64,000 bases of DNA from Flavobacterium bernardetii (GTDB lineage Bacteria; Bacteroidota; Bacteroidia; Flavobacteriales; Flavobacteriaceae), in NCBI RefSeq assembly GCF_011305415.1, contig NZ_JAANOQ010000004.1, positions 124,001-188,000 on the forward strand, given 5' to 3'. Shown piece by piece: positions 8,795-17,165 of this stretch. The position numbers and the translations under genes were made by a program. Under the pieces are notes generated by a model, which was not told the DNA's origin, searched no databases, and saw nothing but the letters and a program-made list of their open reading frames with translations. Each line of letters begins with the position of its first letter. The stretch's first letter is position 1.

Positions 8795-8831
8795 ACTGCG
8801 ACTGCGACTGCGACTTATAACTGCGACTGCG
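8795..8831. repeat. Interrupted hexanucleotide array (ACTGCG)
   Basis: ACTGCG occurs three times in tandem (8795-8812), then ACTTATA, then twice more (8820-8831). It lies 7 nt 3' of the stop codon of the rhodanese-thioredoxin gene and before murB. Confidence 0.85.
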
Positions 8832-8838
8832 AACTTGT

Positions 8839-9528
8839 CTACAATGCTTTTCTTAAATCTTCTTCGCTAACGAATTCGTTTTTAAAGAACGTTTGTTTTC
8901 CGTTTTTTACTACAATTACAACTGGTAAACCTTGGTAACCTAAGGCGTTAAATAACGATTTGTTTTTATCAGCATCAATTCTGTGAATGATTACTTTATC
9001 TGCCATTTCTTTGCTCATTTTGTCTAAATAAGGCGCCATTTTTTTACATGGTCCGCACCATTCTGCATAAAAATCAATTACGACTGTTTTGTCTGAAACC
9101 ATTAGTTTGTTGTAGTCTTCTTGAGTCATACCAGACCAAACTGCATTAGTTTTTGGATTCGCTTTTTCCCAAGCCATATAACCACCATCTAATTCTATGA
9201 TATTTTTAAAGCCTAATTCTGCTAAGTGATTGGCTGCTTTTTTACTTCTTCCGCCACTTAAACAATAGACAAAAACAGGTTGAGATTTGTCTAAATTTGC
9301 GACTTGAGTATCAAAAGAATTCCCGTTCCAATCCACGTTTTTAGCATCAGCGATTTTTCCGTTAGCATATTCACCTGGAGTTCTTACATCTAAAATTTGA
9401 GCATCGTCAGTTTTTGTTATAGTTGCTTTAAATTCTGTAGCATCTACACTTTTAAAATTTTGACTATTCGTGCAACTAATTGATAACGTAATAATAGCTG
9501 TTGCGATAATGGTTTTTAAGTTTTTCAT
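8839..9528 (-). CDS. Rhodanese-thioredoxin fusion lipoprotein
   Basis: Two-domain envelope protein of 229 residues. A lipobox-type signal ends ISLSISC-like at Cys19 (TLSISC). A rhodanese domain (about 25-122) has active-site Cys89 in YCLSGGRS, preceded by ILDVRTPGEYANG. A thioredoxin domain (about 128-229) has the redox pair Cys158/Cys161 in AEWCGPCKK and the cis-proline region GLPVVIV. It would face the periplasm, moving persulfide sulfur or electrons; this is inference from the domains. I start at the ATG at 9528; an upstream extension would run into recF. It begins 4 bp after recF, so the two are probably co-transcribed. Confidence 0.93.
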   Translation of the reverse strand: MKNLKTIIATAIITLSISCTNSQNFKSVDATEFKATITKTDDAQILDVRTPGEYANGKIADAKNVDWNGNSFDTQVANLDKSQPVFVYCLSGGRSKKAANHLAELGFKNIIELDGGYMAWEKANPKTNAVWSGMTQEDYNKLMVSDKTVVIDFYAEWCGPCKKMAPYLDKMSKEMADKVIIHRIDADKNKSLFNALGYQGLPVVIVVKNGKQTFFKNEFVSEEDLRKAL

Positions 9529-9532
9529 TTTT

Positions 9533-10612
9533 CTAAATATTAAATATCTTATAACTTTTATGTGTTTGTTTGATAATGTTTTCTGTTCGTTCTGGATGTG
9601 TGTCGGAAATGAAAATTTGTCCAAATATATCATCATTTACCATATTGACAATTTGTTGTACTCTAAAAGCGTCTAATTTATCAAAAATATCATCAAAAAG
9701 CAAAATCGGTAAGGTTTTCGTGTGTTTTTTAATGAAATCGAATTGCGCTAATTTCAAAGCTATTAAAAACGATTTTTGTTGGCCTTGCGAGCCAAATTTC
9801 TTCACAGGAAAATCAGAAATATTAAACAAAATATCATCTTTATGAATGCCGACAGTCGTATATTGAGTAATTCTGTCTTTCTGAAGATTCTGATGTAATA
9901 AATTATCTAAAGAATCATGATGTAGTTGACTTTCGTAGGCTATAGAAACTTTCTCTGCATTTTCTGAAATTACTTCATACAAATCTTGAAAAACGGGAAC
10001 GAATTTCTCCAAAAAGTCTTTTCTTTTTTTGAAAATAATTTGTCCGAATTCTGATAATTGTTCGTTGTAAATACTTAAATTATCCGCATCAAAAACCTGG
10101 TTTAAAGCAAAATATTTCAATAAAGCATTTCGTTGCTGTAACGTTTTCTGATAATTGATTAACGTATTTAAATACGTAACATCAAAAGTTGAAATTACGT
10201 TGTCAATAAATTTTCGTCTGGTTTCGCTACCTTCGATAATTAAATCGGAATCACTTGGCGAAATAATCACAATTGGAATCAAGCCAATATGTTCTGAAAA
10301 TTTCTCGTAAATTTTACCGTTTCGTTTTAAAACTTTTTTTTGCGCTTTTTTATAACTGCAAATAATTTGTTCCGTGCGGTTTTCTTTTTCGAAAACACCA
10401 TCAATAACAAAAAATTCTTCACCATGTTTAATGTTTTGTGTAGAAAGCGGATTGAAATAACTTTTCCCAACTGCTAAATGATAAATCGCATCTAAAATGG
10501 TTGTTTTTCCAATGCCGTTTTTTCCCACAATAGCATTAATCTTACTTTCAAACTCAAAAGAATTCTCAGCAATATTTTTATAATTGAGTAAAGATAGTTT
10601 TTTTAAAATCAC
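9533..10612 (-). CDS. recF: DNA replication and repair protein RecF
   Basis: SMC-like ATPase of 359 residues that loads RecA at gaps with RecO and RecR. Walker A is GKNGIGKTT near residue 30. The RecF-specific [20 protein letters not shown] follows (about 118-138). The ABC-type signature is [17 protein letters not shown], and Walker B is [12 protein letters not shown] with the D-loop after it. The C-terminus [12 protein letters not shown] is typical. Length is normal. It is divergent from the TPR gene, with a -7 box at 10654-10661. Confidence 0.97.
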   Translation of the reverse strand: MILKKLSLLNYKNIAENSFEFESKINAIVGKNGIGKTTILDAIYHLAVGKSYFNPLSTQNIKHGEEFFVIDGVFEKENRTEQIICSYKKAQKKVLKRNGKIYEKFSEHIGLIPIVIISPSDSDLIIEGSETRRKFIDNVISTFDVTYLNTLINYQKTLQQRNALLKYFALNQVFDADNLSIYNEQLSEFGQIIFKKRKDFLEKFVPVFQDLYEVISENAEKVSIAYESQLHHDSLDNLLHQNLQKDRITQYTTVGIHKDDILFNISDFPVKKFGSQGQQKSFLIALKLAQFDFIKKHTKTLPILLFDDIFDKLDAFRVQQIVNMVNDDIFGQIFISDTHPERTENIIKQTHKSYKIFNI

Positions 10613-10653
10613 GTTTTTTTAGTAAAAAGTGGTAAAAATTCCACTTGCGAGTA

Positions 10654-10661
10654 CAAATGTA
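10654..10661 (-). promoter_or_regulatory. -7 box of recF
   Basis: TACATTTG on the minus strand fits TAnnTTTG, 42 nt upstream of the recF ATG. No clear TTG at the expected -33 distance was seen. Confidence 0.45.
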
Positions 10662-10715
10662 AGCTCAAATTTTAAAAATATAAATAAAAGAACTTTTAAA
10701 TTTAAATAAAAAGTA

Positions 10716-10723
10716 TATTTTTG
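10716..10723 (+). promoter_or_regulatory. -7 box of TPR-ribH operon
   Basis: TATTTTTG, followed by CAC where transcription would begin, fits TAnnTTTG and lies 24 nt before the ATG at 10748. It is divergent from the recF box. Confidence 0.5.
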
Positions 10724-10747
10724 CACCTCTAATAAAATTTTAGTTAA

Positions 10748-11542
10748 ATGGCAACATATAATAAAAGAGGTTATAAATCACCAAAACCTGAAGTAGAAAA
10801 AGATCCTGCATTTGATACAACTGTAGAAGAAGTTAATGTAAATGAAAGTGAAAGCACAACTGCTGGCGTTTTTAATACATTAGATGAAACGGCTAACAGA
10901 ACAGAAGAATGGGTAATTAGAAACCAAAAAGCAATTTTAGGTGTAATTGCAGCTGTTGCAATTGGTACTTTAGGATATATTTTATTTGATAAATTTGTTT
11001 CTACACCAAAACAAGAAGAAGCATTTAGAGATATGAATCAAGCACAAATGTATTTTCAACAAGCTGTTGATGCTACAGAAAAACAAGATTCATTATTTAA
11101 ATTATCTTTAAAAGGTGGTGAAGGTAAATTAGGTTTCGAAGGAATCATTTCTGAGTATTCAGGAACTAAAGCCGCTAACTTAGCAGAATATTATGCTGGT
11201 ATGGCTTATTTAAATACAAAACAATTTGATAAATCAATTGAGCATTTAGATAATTTTTCTACTAGTGATAAAGTTTTATCAGCTTTAGCAATTGGAGCAA
11301 AAGGTGATGCAAATGCAGAATTAAACAAAAACGAAGAAGCTTTAATGTTATATGTTGAAGCAGCTAATGTGGATGATAACGATTTTGTTACACCAAGATT
11401 TTTATTAAAAGCAGCTAACATGGCTATTGTTTTAAAGAAAAATGACGAAGCTTTAGGTTACTTAAAAACAATCAAAGAAAAATACGAAACTTCTCAAGAA
11501 GGAAGTACAGTTGATATTTTAATTGCTTCATTGGAAAAATAA
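10748..11542 (+). CDS. TPR membrane protein (YfgM/BamD-like architecture)
   Basis: 264 residues: a hydrophilic acidic N-terminus, one membrane helix (about 63-82, KAILGVIAAVAIGTLGYILF), then a periplasmic helical tetratricopeptide-repeat domain (about 95-264, e.g. AEYYAGMAYLNTKQFDKSIEHL). This is the layout of YfgM-type proteins that assist secreted proteins at the translocon. The N-terminus MATYNKRGYKSPKPEVEKD is conserved in Flavobacteria as I recall it. Its stop overlaps the ribH start by one base (TAATG), so the two are translated from one message although their functions seem unrelated. Confidence 0.85.
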   Translation: MATYNKRGYKSPKPEVEKDPAFDTTVEEVNVNESESTTAGVFNTLDETANRTEEWVIRNQKAILGVIAAVAIGTLGYILFDKFVSTPKQEEAFRDMNQAQMYFQQAVDATEKQDSLFKLSLKGGEGKLGFEGIISEYSGTKAANLAEYYAGMAYLNTKQFDKSIEHLDNFSTSDKVLSALAIGAKGDANAELNKNEEALMLYVEAANVDDNDFVTPRFLLKAANMAIVLKKNDEALGYLKTIKEKYETSQEGSTVDILIASLEK

Positions 11543-12030
11543 TGGCAACCGAAAATAAAAATTTATCACAATACGATAAAAACACAATCCCAAACGCGAA
11601 AGATTTTCGGTTTGGGATTGTTGTTTCAGAATGGAACGAGAATGTTACGGAAGGTTTGTATAATGGTGTGTTTTCAGCCTTGACTGATTGTGGTGCTTTG
11701 CCAGAAAATATTGATCGTTGGAATGTACCAGGAAGTTTTGAATTAATTTTTGGTGCTCGTCAAATGCACGAAAAATTTGAATTAGACGCTGTAATTGTTA
11801 TTGGTTGTGTGATTAAAGGTGAAACCATGCATTTTGAGTTTGTTTGCGAAGGCGTAACTCAAGGTATGAAAGATTTGAATTTATTGTACGATATTCCAAC
11901 TATCTTTTGTGTGTTAACGGATAATACGATGCAACAATCCATCGATAGAAGCGGAGGAAAGCACGGAAATAAAGGAATTGAAGCCGCAATTGCCGCTATA
12001 AAAATGATAGAATTAAATAAGAGGTTCTAA
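11542..12030 (+). CDS. ribH: 6,7-dimethyl-8-ribityllumazine synthase
   Basis: Penultimate enzyme of riboflavin synthesis, condensing 5-amino-6-ribitylamino-uracil with dihydroxybutanone phosphate; it normally assembles into capsid-like oligomers. The 162 residues show FGIVVSEWNENVTEGL, the substrate-binding VPGSFELIFGA, and the catalytic loop VIGCVIKGETMHFEFV with the conserved His. The phosphate-binding end is SGGKHGNKGIEAA. Met and Phe/Glu occupy positions that are more often Pro and Phe/Asp in GETPHFD; this is within family variation. The start overlaps the TPR gene by one base. A hairpin terminator follows directly. Confidence 0.96.
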   Translation: MATENKNLSQYDKNTIPNAKDFRFGIVVSEWNENVTEGLYNGVFSALTDCGALPENIDRWNVPGSFELIFGARQMHEKFELDAVIVIGCVIKGETMHFEFVCEGVTQGMKDLNLLYDIPTIFCVLTDNTMQQSIDRSGGKHGNKGIEAAIAAIKMIELNKRF

Positions 12031-12052
12031 ATAACTTTCTTAATAAAAATAT

Positions 12053-12083
12053 AAAACTCTTCATCACTGGAGAGTTTTTTTTT
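12053..12083 (+). terminator. Terminator of TPR-ribH operon
   Basis: 8-bp stem AAAACTCT (12053-12060) with AGAGTTTT (12071-12078) followed by an uninterrupted T-run to 12083. The T-run runs straight into the -7 box of the next gene. Confidence 0.8.
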
Positions 12084-12090
12084 ATATTTG
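12083..12090 (+). promoter_or_regulatory. -7 box of Crp/Fnr gene
   Basis: TATATTTG, a perfect TAnnTTTG, shares its first base with the T-run of the preceding terminator. The ATG at 12106 follows 15 nt later, implying a very short leader. Confidence 0.6.
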
Positions 12091-12105
12091 AAGAAAAGCG
12101 ATTTT

Positions 12106-12771
12106 ATGAATAATTCCATTTGGTTTTTCGATAATATTGATGTTTTTCAAATTCTGTGTCCGCACAAGTATAAGAAATATGCAAAAGAACATAATTTTAG
12201 TTTCCTAAAAAAAAGCGATTATATATATTTCGAGGAAGATGCCGCTAACAAAGTTTTTATGATTAATCATGGAAAAGTAAAAGTGGGGTATACTACAGAA
12301 GATGGCGAAGAAATTATAACTGCGATTTTAGTAAAAGGACAAATTTTTGGAGAAAAAGCCATTTTAGGAGAAGAAAAACGTAATGAATTCGCACAAGCCC
12401 TTGAAAATGATACTTCAATTTGTATTATCAAGTTAGATGTGATGTATGAAATGTTGCGTAACAACAATGAATTCAGCTTGAAAATTTATAAATTTATAGG
12501 TTACCGATTTAGAAAACTAGAACGTCGTTTACAAATTATGCTGTTTAAAGATGCGAAAACGAGATTGCTAGAATTCATAAAAGAACTAGGAGAAGATTAT
12601 GGTTTTGTAAATGCGATTACTGGCGATAAAGTCATAAGACATCCTTATACACAAAAAGATATTGCGGCATTAATTGGTTTATCTCGACCAACATTAAACG
12701 TTCTCATCAACGAATTACAAAACGAAAATGTGCTCACTTTTGAAAGAAAAGAAATTGTATTGAGAAAGTAA
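12106..12771 (+). CDS. Crp/Fnr family transcriptional regulator
   Basis: 221-residue regulator. The N-terminal cyclic-nucleotide-binding-type beta barrel (about 20-135) contains GKVKVGYTTEDGEEII and GEKAILGEEKRNEFA. The C-terminal winged helix (about 150-221) has the recognition region HPYTQKDIAALIGLSRPTLN. No cysteine cluster of the FNR type is seen, and the barrel lacks an obvious cAMP phosphate-binding RxxS motif, so the ligand is unknown. I start at the ATG at 12106 (MNNSIWFFDN); an upstream in-frame TTG at 12088 lies inside the promoter box. It is monocistronic. Confidence 0.92.
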   Translation: MNNSIWFFDNIDVFQILCPHKYKKYAKEHNFSFLKKSDYIYFEEDAANKVFMINHGKVKVGYTTEDGEEIITAILVKGQIFGEKAILGEEKRNEFAQALENDTSICIIKLDVMYEMLRNNNEFSLKIYKFIGYRFRKLERRLQIMLFKDAKTRLLEFIKELGEDYGFVNAITGDKVIRHPYTQKDIAALIGLSRPTLNVLINELQNENVLTFERKEIVLRK

Positions 12772-12821
12772 TTTTGTTACTAACTTTTCCGGATTTCTAA
12801 TTTTCGTACCACAAAAACCAG

Positions 12822-12886
12822 ATTTAAATTTCTTAAATTTGTGGCATAGCCAAAATAAAAACAAAACAGATTAATCTCTGGAATTA
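12822..12886. repeat. Left copy of duplicated mutL promoter/start region
   Basis: This 65-bp segment aligns without gaps to 14443-14507 with 57 of 65 positions identical. It keeps a TAAATTTG box, but the base matching the G of the mutL ATG is changed (ATG becomes ATC at 12874). It precedes the amidohydrolase gene. Confidence 0.85.
12834..12841 (+). promoter_or_regulatory. -7 box in the left duplicate
   Basis: TAAATTTG matches the mutL -7 box at 14455-14462. It lies 110 nt before the amidohydrolase ATG and may now drive that gene. Confidence 0.45.
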
Positions 12887-12951
12887 GAAACAATATATGA
12901 TATTCTAAATTCCATAATAAATTCAATTATACTCTTAATAAATTTACTGCC

Positions 12952-14259
12952 ATGAAAAAAATAATTTCACTTTTACTTTTAAGTATTACTAATTTTATAT
13001 TTGCTCAAAAAGAAATCAACGATTTTATTTTTGAAAATGCAAATATCATTACTTTAGAGAATGAAGTGGTTTTAAGAAATCAGTCTATCATAATTACAGA
13101 CGGAAAAATTGTAGCTATACAAAACACAAAAAAATGTAAACATAAAGCTAAAGAAATTATTGATTTAAAAGGGAAATATATTATGCCATCTTTAGCAGAT
13201 GCTCATGTGCATTTACCAGAAAATGAGGAAGAACTGCAACGGTTTTTAGAATTAAATTTGATAAATGGTGTTACCAAACTACGTTCTATGCGTGGCGACT
13301 GGAAACACAAAGAATGGAAGGAAAAATACAATACAGAAAACGTGTACTATCCAAAATTTTATTTGTCGGCCCCTGCAATTAGTAGAAATATGGAAGCTCC
13401 TGTTGATAAGTTAGATGAGTTTGTGAAAGCTACAAAAGACAATGGCTTTAATTTTGTGAAAATATTGAGCATCAAAAGTCAAGATATGTTTGTGAAAATT
13501 GATAGTCTTTGTAAAAAGCATAATGTTGCATTGGGTGGTCATTTCCCAAAGTTGGCATCGGGAATAAACATAAACGAGGATGTTTTTTTTAATTCTAATT
13601 ATAAGTCAATTGAGCATTTAGGCGGTTTAGTAGGCGAGCCTAACTTGTTTGAATCAAGAATACAAGCCATTAAAAACAACAATATTTATATTTGTCCTAC
13701 TCTTTTATGGTATAGTATTGGTTCTGGGCAAAATACCTATCAGGAATTGCAAAATTTACCGGGAATGGAATATGTTTCTAAAAGCACATTTCAAGAATGG
13801 ATTGAAAAAACTAAAGTGTATCGAGATAAAATAGGTGAACAAGCTTACAAAGATGAAGTAGCCAAAGAATTAAAAGATTTACAAGAAAAATACCAAGTAA
13901 TTGCACGCTTACAAAAAGAGGGAATAAAAATGCTTTTAAGCCCAGATGCTTCATCAAAATATATGATGACTGGTTGCAATATGGTTTCTGAAATGGAATT
14001 ATTGAAAAAAGCCAACCTTACTAATTTTGAAATATTGCAAATGGCAACAATAAATTTTTCTGATTTTTTTAAAGAAAATTATGGCGTTTTAAAAACAGGA
14101 AAAGATGCCGATTTTATTATTTTAGATGAAAATCCGCTAGAGAATTTACAAACATTAAAACAAGTTAAAGGATTGTATTATAATCAATTTTTTATTTCAG
14201 AAACAGAACTTACTTCTTTAAAAAATAAATTACTGGAAACAACTGTATCAAAAATATAA
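12952..14259 (+). CDS. Secreted amidohydrolase-superfamily metalloenzyme
   Basis: Exported hydrolase of 435 residues with a signal peptide (MKKIISLLLLSITNFIFAQ). The imidazolonepropionase/dipeptidase-type fold is indicated by GKIVAI, KGKYIMPSLADAHVH with metal ligands His85 and His87, a lysine in FNFVKILS, further His ligands in ALGGHFPK and KSIEHLGG, and the catalytic Asp in LLSPDASSKY. The C-terminal strand KTGKDADFIILDENPLENL completes the composite domain. The metal site looks complete. The substrate is unknown. The gene lies between the two copies of a duplicated mutL promoter, which suggests it was inserted here. Confidence 0.88.
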   Translation: MKKIISLLLLSITNFIFAQKEINDFIFENANIITLENEVVLRNQSIIITDGKIVAIQNTKKCKHKAKEIIDLKGKYIMPSLADAHVHLPENEEELQRFLELNLINGVTKLRSMRGDWKHKEWKEKYNTENVYYPKFYLSAPAISRNMEAPVDKLDEFVKATKDNGFNFVKILSIKSQDMFVKIDSLCKKHNVALGGHFPKLASGININEDVFFNSNYKSIEHLGGLVGEPNLFESRIQAIKNNNIYICPTLLWYSIGSGQNTYQELQNLPGMEYVSKSTFQEWIEKTKVYRDKIGEQAYKDEVAKELKDLQEKYQVIARLQKEGIKMLLSPDASSKYMMTGCNMVSEMELLKKANLTNFEILQMATINFSDFFKENYGVLKTGKDADFIILDENPLENLQTLKQVKGLYYNQFFISETELTSLKNKLLETTVSKI

Positions 14260-14296
14260 GTTATGTTTAATTTAAAATAAACAAAATTTTTGAGAA

Positions 14297-14412
14297 GGGA
14301 TTTGCGTTAGTGGTTGTAGCGGCATCCTTTTTGTGTTTTGTTGTTTGAGGTACTCGAAAACAACAAAACACAAAAAGATATAGCGGAAGACACGACCCAA
14401 AGGGGAACGCCC
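14297..14412. repeat. Palindromic intergenic element
   Basis: The core is a perfect 19-bp inverted repeat (14328-14346 with 14358-14376, arm TTTTTGTGTTTTGTTGTTT). Its loop holds a second small stem GAG/CTC. The flanks TAGCGGCATCC on the left and GATATAGCGG on the right, then CCCAAAGGGG, look like conserved borders that I recall from intergenic elements in other Flavobacteriaceae. It sits between the amidohydrolase gene and the right mutL-promoter copy. Confidence 0.75.
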
Positions 14413-14442
14413 AATTTAAGTAAATTTAAAGTTTCAAACACA

Positions 14443-14507
14443 ATATAAATTTCTTAAATTTGTAATATTACCAAAATAAAAACTAAACAGATTAATGTCT
14501 GGAATTA
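14443..14507. repeat. Right (functional) copy of mutL promoter/start duplication
   Basis: Partner of 12822-12886. It contains the mutL -7 box and the true ATG at 14495. Confidence 0.85.
14455..14462 (+). promoter_or_regulatory. -7 box of mutL
   Basis: TAAATTTG fits TAnnTTTG, 32 nt before the mutL ATG. Confidence 0.55.
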
Positions 14508-16342
14508 TTCAATTATTACCTGATCACGTAGCCAATCAAATTGCGGCGGGGGAAGTCGTACAACGACCAGCTTCTGTAGTAAAAGAATTGGTTGAAAACG
14601 CCGTAGATGCCAAAGCCACCGAAATAAAATTAATCGTAAAAGACGCTGGAAAAACATTGATTCAAGTCATTGATAATGGCTTAGGAATGAATGTTACCGA
14701 TGCGCGTTTGTGTTTTGAACGTCATGCTACTTCCAAAATTCGTCATGCAGAAGATTTATTTGCCTTGCATACAAAAGGGTTTCGTGGGGAAGCGTTAGCG
14801 TCAATTGCTGCGGTTGCTCATGTAGAATTGAAAACTAAACAAGATCAAGAAGAATTAGGGATTCATATTATCATTGAAGGCAGTAAATTGGTGACTCAAG
14901 AAGTGGCGGTTTTACCTAAAGGCACTTCGTTTTTGGTTAAAAATTTATTCTTCAATATTCCCGCAAGACGCAATTTTTTAAAATCAGATAATGTCGAATT
15001 AAAACACATTATTGATGAGTTTGAACGTGTCGCTTTAGCGCATCCAGCTATTAGTTTTACGATGATTAGTAATGGGAGCGAAGTGTTTAACTTACCAAGT
15101 TCTAATTACCGCCAACGAATTGTAAATATTTTTGGTGGAAAAACGAATGAAAAATTAGTTCCCGTTGCAGAAGAAACCGAAATTTTAAAAATTAGTGGAT
15201 TTGTAGGTAAACCTGAATTCGCTAAGAAAAACAGATCGGAACAATTCTTTTTGGTGAATAACCGATTTATAAGAAGTCCGTTTTTGCATCATGCTATTAT
15301 GAATGCTTACGATGGTTTGCTAAGAGACAACAATCAACCTAGTTATTTTTTATATTTAGAAGTACCACCTCATACAATTGATATTAACATTCATCCAACC
15401 AAAACAGAAGTTAAGTTTGATGATGAACAAGCGTTGTATGCGATTTTACGATCGACTGTGAAACATAGTTTAGGAATGTTCAATGTAGCACCAGTTTTAG
15501 ATTTTGAACGCGATGCGACTTTAGATGTACCTTACGATTATAAAAATAAAACATCGTCAACACCACTTATTCAGGTTGATAGTACGTTTAATCCATTTGC
15601 AACGGAAACCGAAACTAAGAGATATTCTGGTTCATCTGCATCATATGCGAAAAGCACGCCATCGCAACCACATTGGGAAAGTTTATATACCGATTTAAAA
15701 CAAGATACTTTTGAAGTTTCAACAACCAGTTTCGAAAATGAAGTAGTTGCAAGTAAACTTTTTGATGAGACACAAGTAGAAAGTCAGACTTTAATGTACC
15801 AATTTAATAGAAAGTATATTATTAAAAGTATGAAATCTGGATTATTGGTCATACATCAAAACAGAGCGCATCAACGTATTTTGTACGAACAATTCCTAAC
15901 AAATATTACGGTGCACCAAGCGTCGAGTCAGCAATTGTTATTTCCGTTAGAAATTCAATTTTCTAGAGAGGAGATGATGTATTTGAAAGAAATTCAACCT
16001 AATTTAGAAGGAATTGGTTTTGCTTTTGAAAAAATGGGATTTGATGAGGTTGTGATTTCAGGTTTGCCAGCGCAAATTTTAGATACGGAAGTCAACGCAA
16101 TTTTACACGATTTGATTTATAATTTACAAGAAAATTTACCAGAAGATAGCTTCTCATTAAGTGATAGTATTTCTAAATTTATGGCGAAAAGTGTCGCTGT
16201 AAAATCGGGTAAATATTTAAATACCATAGAATTAGAAAATTTAGTGAATGGCTTATTTGCGTGTAAAGACCCAAATGTTTCGCCATTTAACAAACCAATT
16301 TTTATTACATTAACCACAGAAGATTTAGATAAAAGATTTTAA
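14495..16342 (+). CDS. mutL: DNA mismatch repair protein MutL
   Basis: GHKL ATPase of 615 residues that links MutS to strand excision. The N-terminal ATP-binding motifs are all present: VVKELVENAVDA, VIDNGLGM, RHATSKI and GFRGEALASIAA, followed by the transducer domain with IHPTKTEVKF (about 300-310). A low-complexity linker (about 345-430) leads to the C-terminal dimerisation domain. There the usual metal motif DQHA(x)2E(x)4E reads HQNRAHQRILYE, so its first acidic residue and histidine are replaced. It starts 2 bp before a rhomboid gene's spacer and probably leads an operon with it. Confidence 0.97.
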   Translation: MSGIIQLLPDHVANQIAAGEVVQRPASVVKELVENAVDAKATEIKLIVKDAGKTLIQVIDNGLGMNVTDARLCFERHATSKIRHAEDLFALHTKGFRGEALASIAAVAHVELKTKQDQEELGIHIIIEGSKLVTQEVAVLPKGTSFLVKNLFFNIPARRNFLKSDNVELKHIIDEFERVALAHPAISFTMISNGSEVFNLPSSNYRQRIVNIFGGKTNEKLVPVAEETEILKISGFVGKPEFAKKNRSEQFFLVNNRFIRSPFLHHAIMNAYDGLLRDNNQPSYFLYLEVPPHTIDINIHPTKTEVKFDDEQALYAILRSTVKHSLGMFNVAPVLDFERDATLDVPYDYKNKTSSTPLIQVDSTFNPFATETETKRYSGSSASYAKSTPSQPHWESLYTDLKQDTFEVSTTSFENEVVASKLFDETQVESQTLMYQFNRKYIIKSMKSGLLVIHQNRAHQRILYEQFLTNITVHQASSQQLLFPLEIQFSREEMMYLKEIQPNLEGIGFAFEKMGFDEVVISGLPAQILDTEVNAILHDLIYNLQENLPEDSFSLSDSISKFMAKSVAVKSGKYLNTIELENLVNGLFACKDPNVSPFNKPIFITLTTEDLDKRF

Positions 16343-16344
16343 GT

Positions 16345-17157
16345 ATGTTCAACAATATGACACCGGTTGTAAAGCAACTATTAATAATAAATGTACTTGT
16401 TTTTGTATTGAGTCAGGTAATGCCTCAAAATTATGATATGTTATCCTTGTACTATTTCGAAAGTGAAAAATTTAGATTTTGGCAGCCTTTTACACATATG
16501 TTTATGCACGCTAAAATGCCAAATTTGATGCATATTTTATTCAATATGTTTGCGTTGGTTTCTTTTGGATCGGCTTTAGAGCATTATTGGGGCGGAAAAA
16601 AGTTTTTGTTTTTTTACGTGGCTTGTGGTTTAGGAGCGGCGATGTTGCATATGGGAATGACCTATTACGAAATTCATCATGGAATTGACACATTATCAAA
16701 TGGAGTTCTTTCAAGTGCCGATATTTCGCAATTATTGAAAACGGATATTATTGATGGAGATAAAATTTATTTAAAACCTATGGTTGATGCCAATCCAGAA
16801 ATATTTAATAAAATTCAAGATCCAAATTTTGATGGGCAAGCATTTTTAAACACAGTGTCAAAAGCTTATATTCCAGCAGTTGGTGCTTCAGGTGCGATTT
16901 ATGGTTTGTTAGTAGCATTCGCAGTTATGTTCCCAATGGCAGAATTAATGATGATGTTTATTCCTGTACCTATTAAAGCGAAGTTTTTTGTTCCAATTAT
17001 CGTTGGTTTAGATTTGTTTTCTGGAGTAACTGGATTCTCTATTTTTTCTGGTGGAGGAGGAATTGCCCATTTCGCTCACGTTGGTGGAGCATTAACAGGT
17101 TTTATTTTAATGATGCTTTGGCGAAAAAATAAGTTTACACATACTAGGTGGAATTAA
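16345..17157 (+). CDS. Rhomboid intramembrane serine protease 1
   Basis: Six-helix membrane protease of 270 residues that cleaves transmembrane substrates within the bilayer. The helix 2 motif HILFNMFALVSFGSALE supplies the oxyanion Asn, the nucleophile Ser lies in GASGAIYGLL (about 179-188), and the catalytic His lies in HFAHVGGALTGF. An extra hydrophilic loop (about 105-170) separates helices 3 and 4, longer than in compact rhomboids. It starts 2 bp after the mutL stop. A second rhomboid gene follows after a tandem-repeat array, so the pair probably arose by duplication, though they have diverged strongly. Confidence 0.94.
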   Translation: MFNNMTPVVKQLLIINVLVFVLSQVMPQNYDMLSLYYFESEKFRFWQPFTHMFMHAKMPNLMHILFNMFALVSFGSALEHYWGGKKFLFFYVACGLGAAMLHMGMTYYEIHHGIDTLSNGVLSSADISQLLKTDIIDGDKIYLKPMVDANPEIFNKIQDPNFDGQAFLNTVSKAYIPAVGASGAIYGLLVAFAVMFPMAELMMMFIPVPIKAKFFVPIIVGLDLFSGVTGFSIFSGGGGIAHFAHVGGALTGFILMMLWRKNKFTHTRWN

Positions 17158-17165
17158 GTTTTGAA

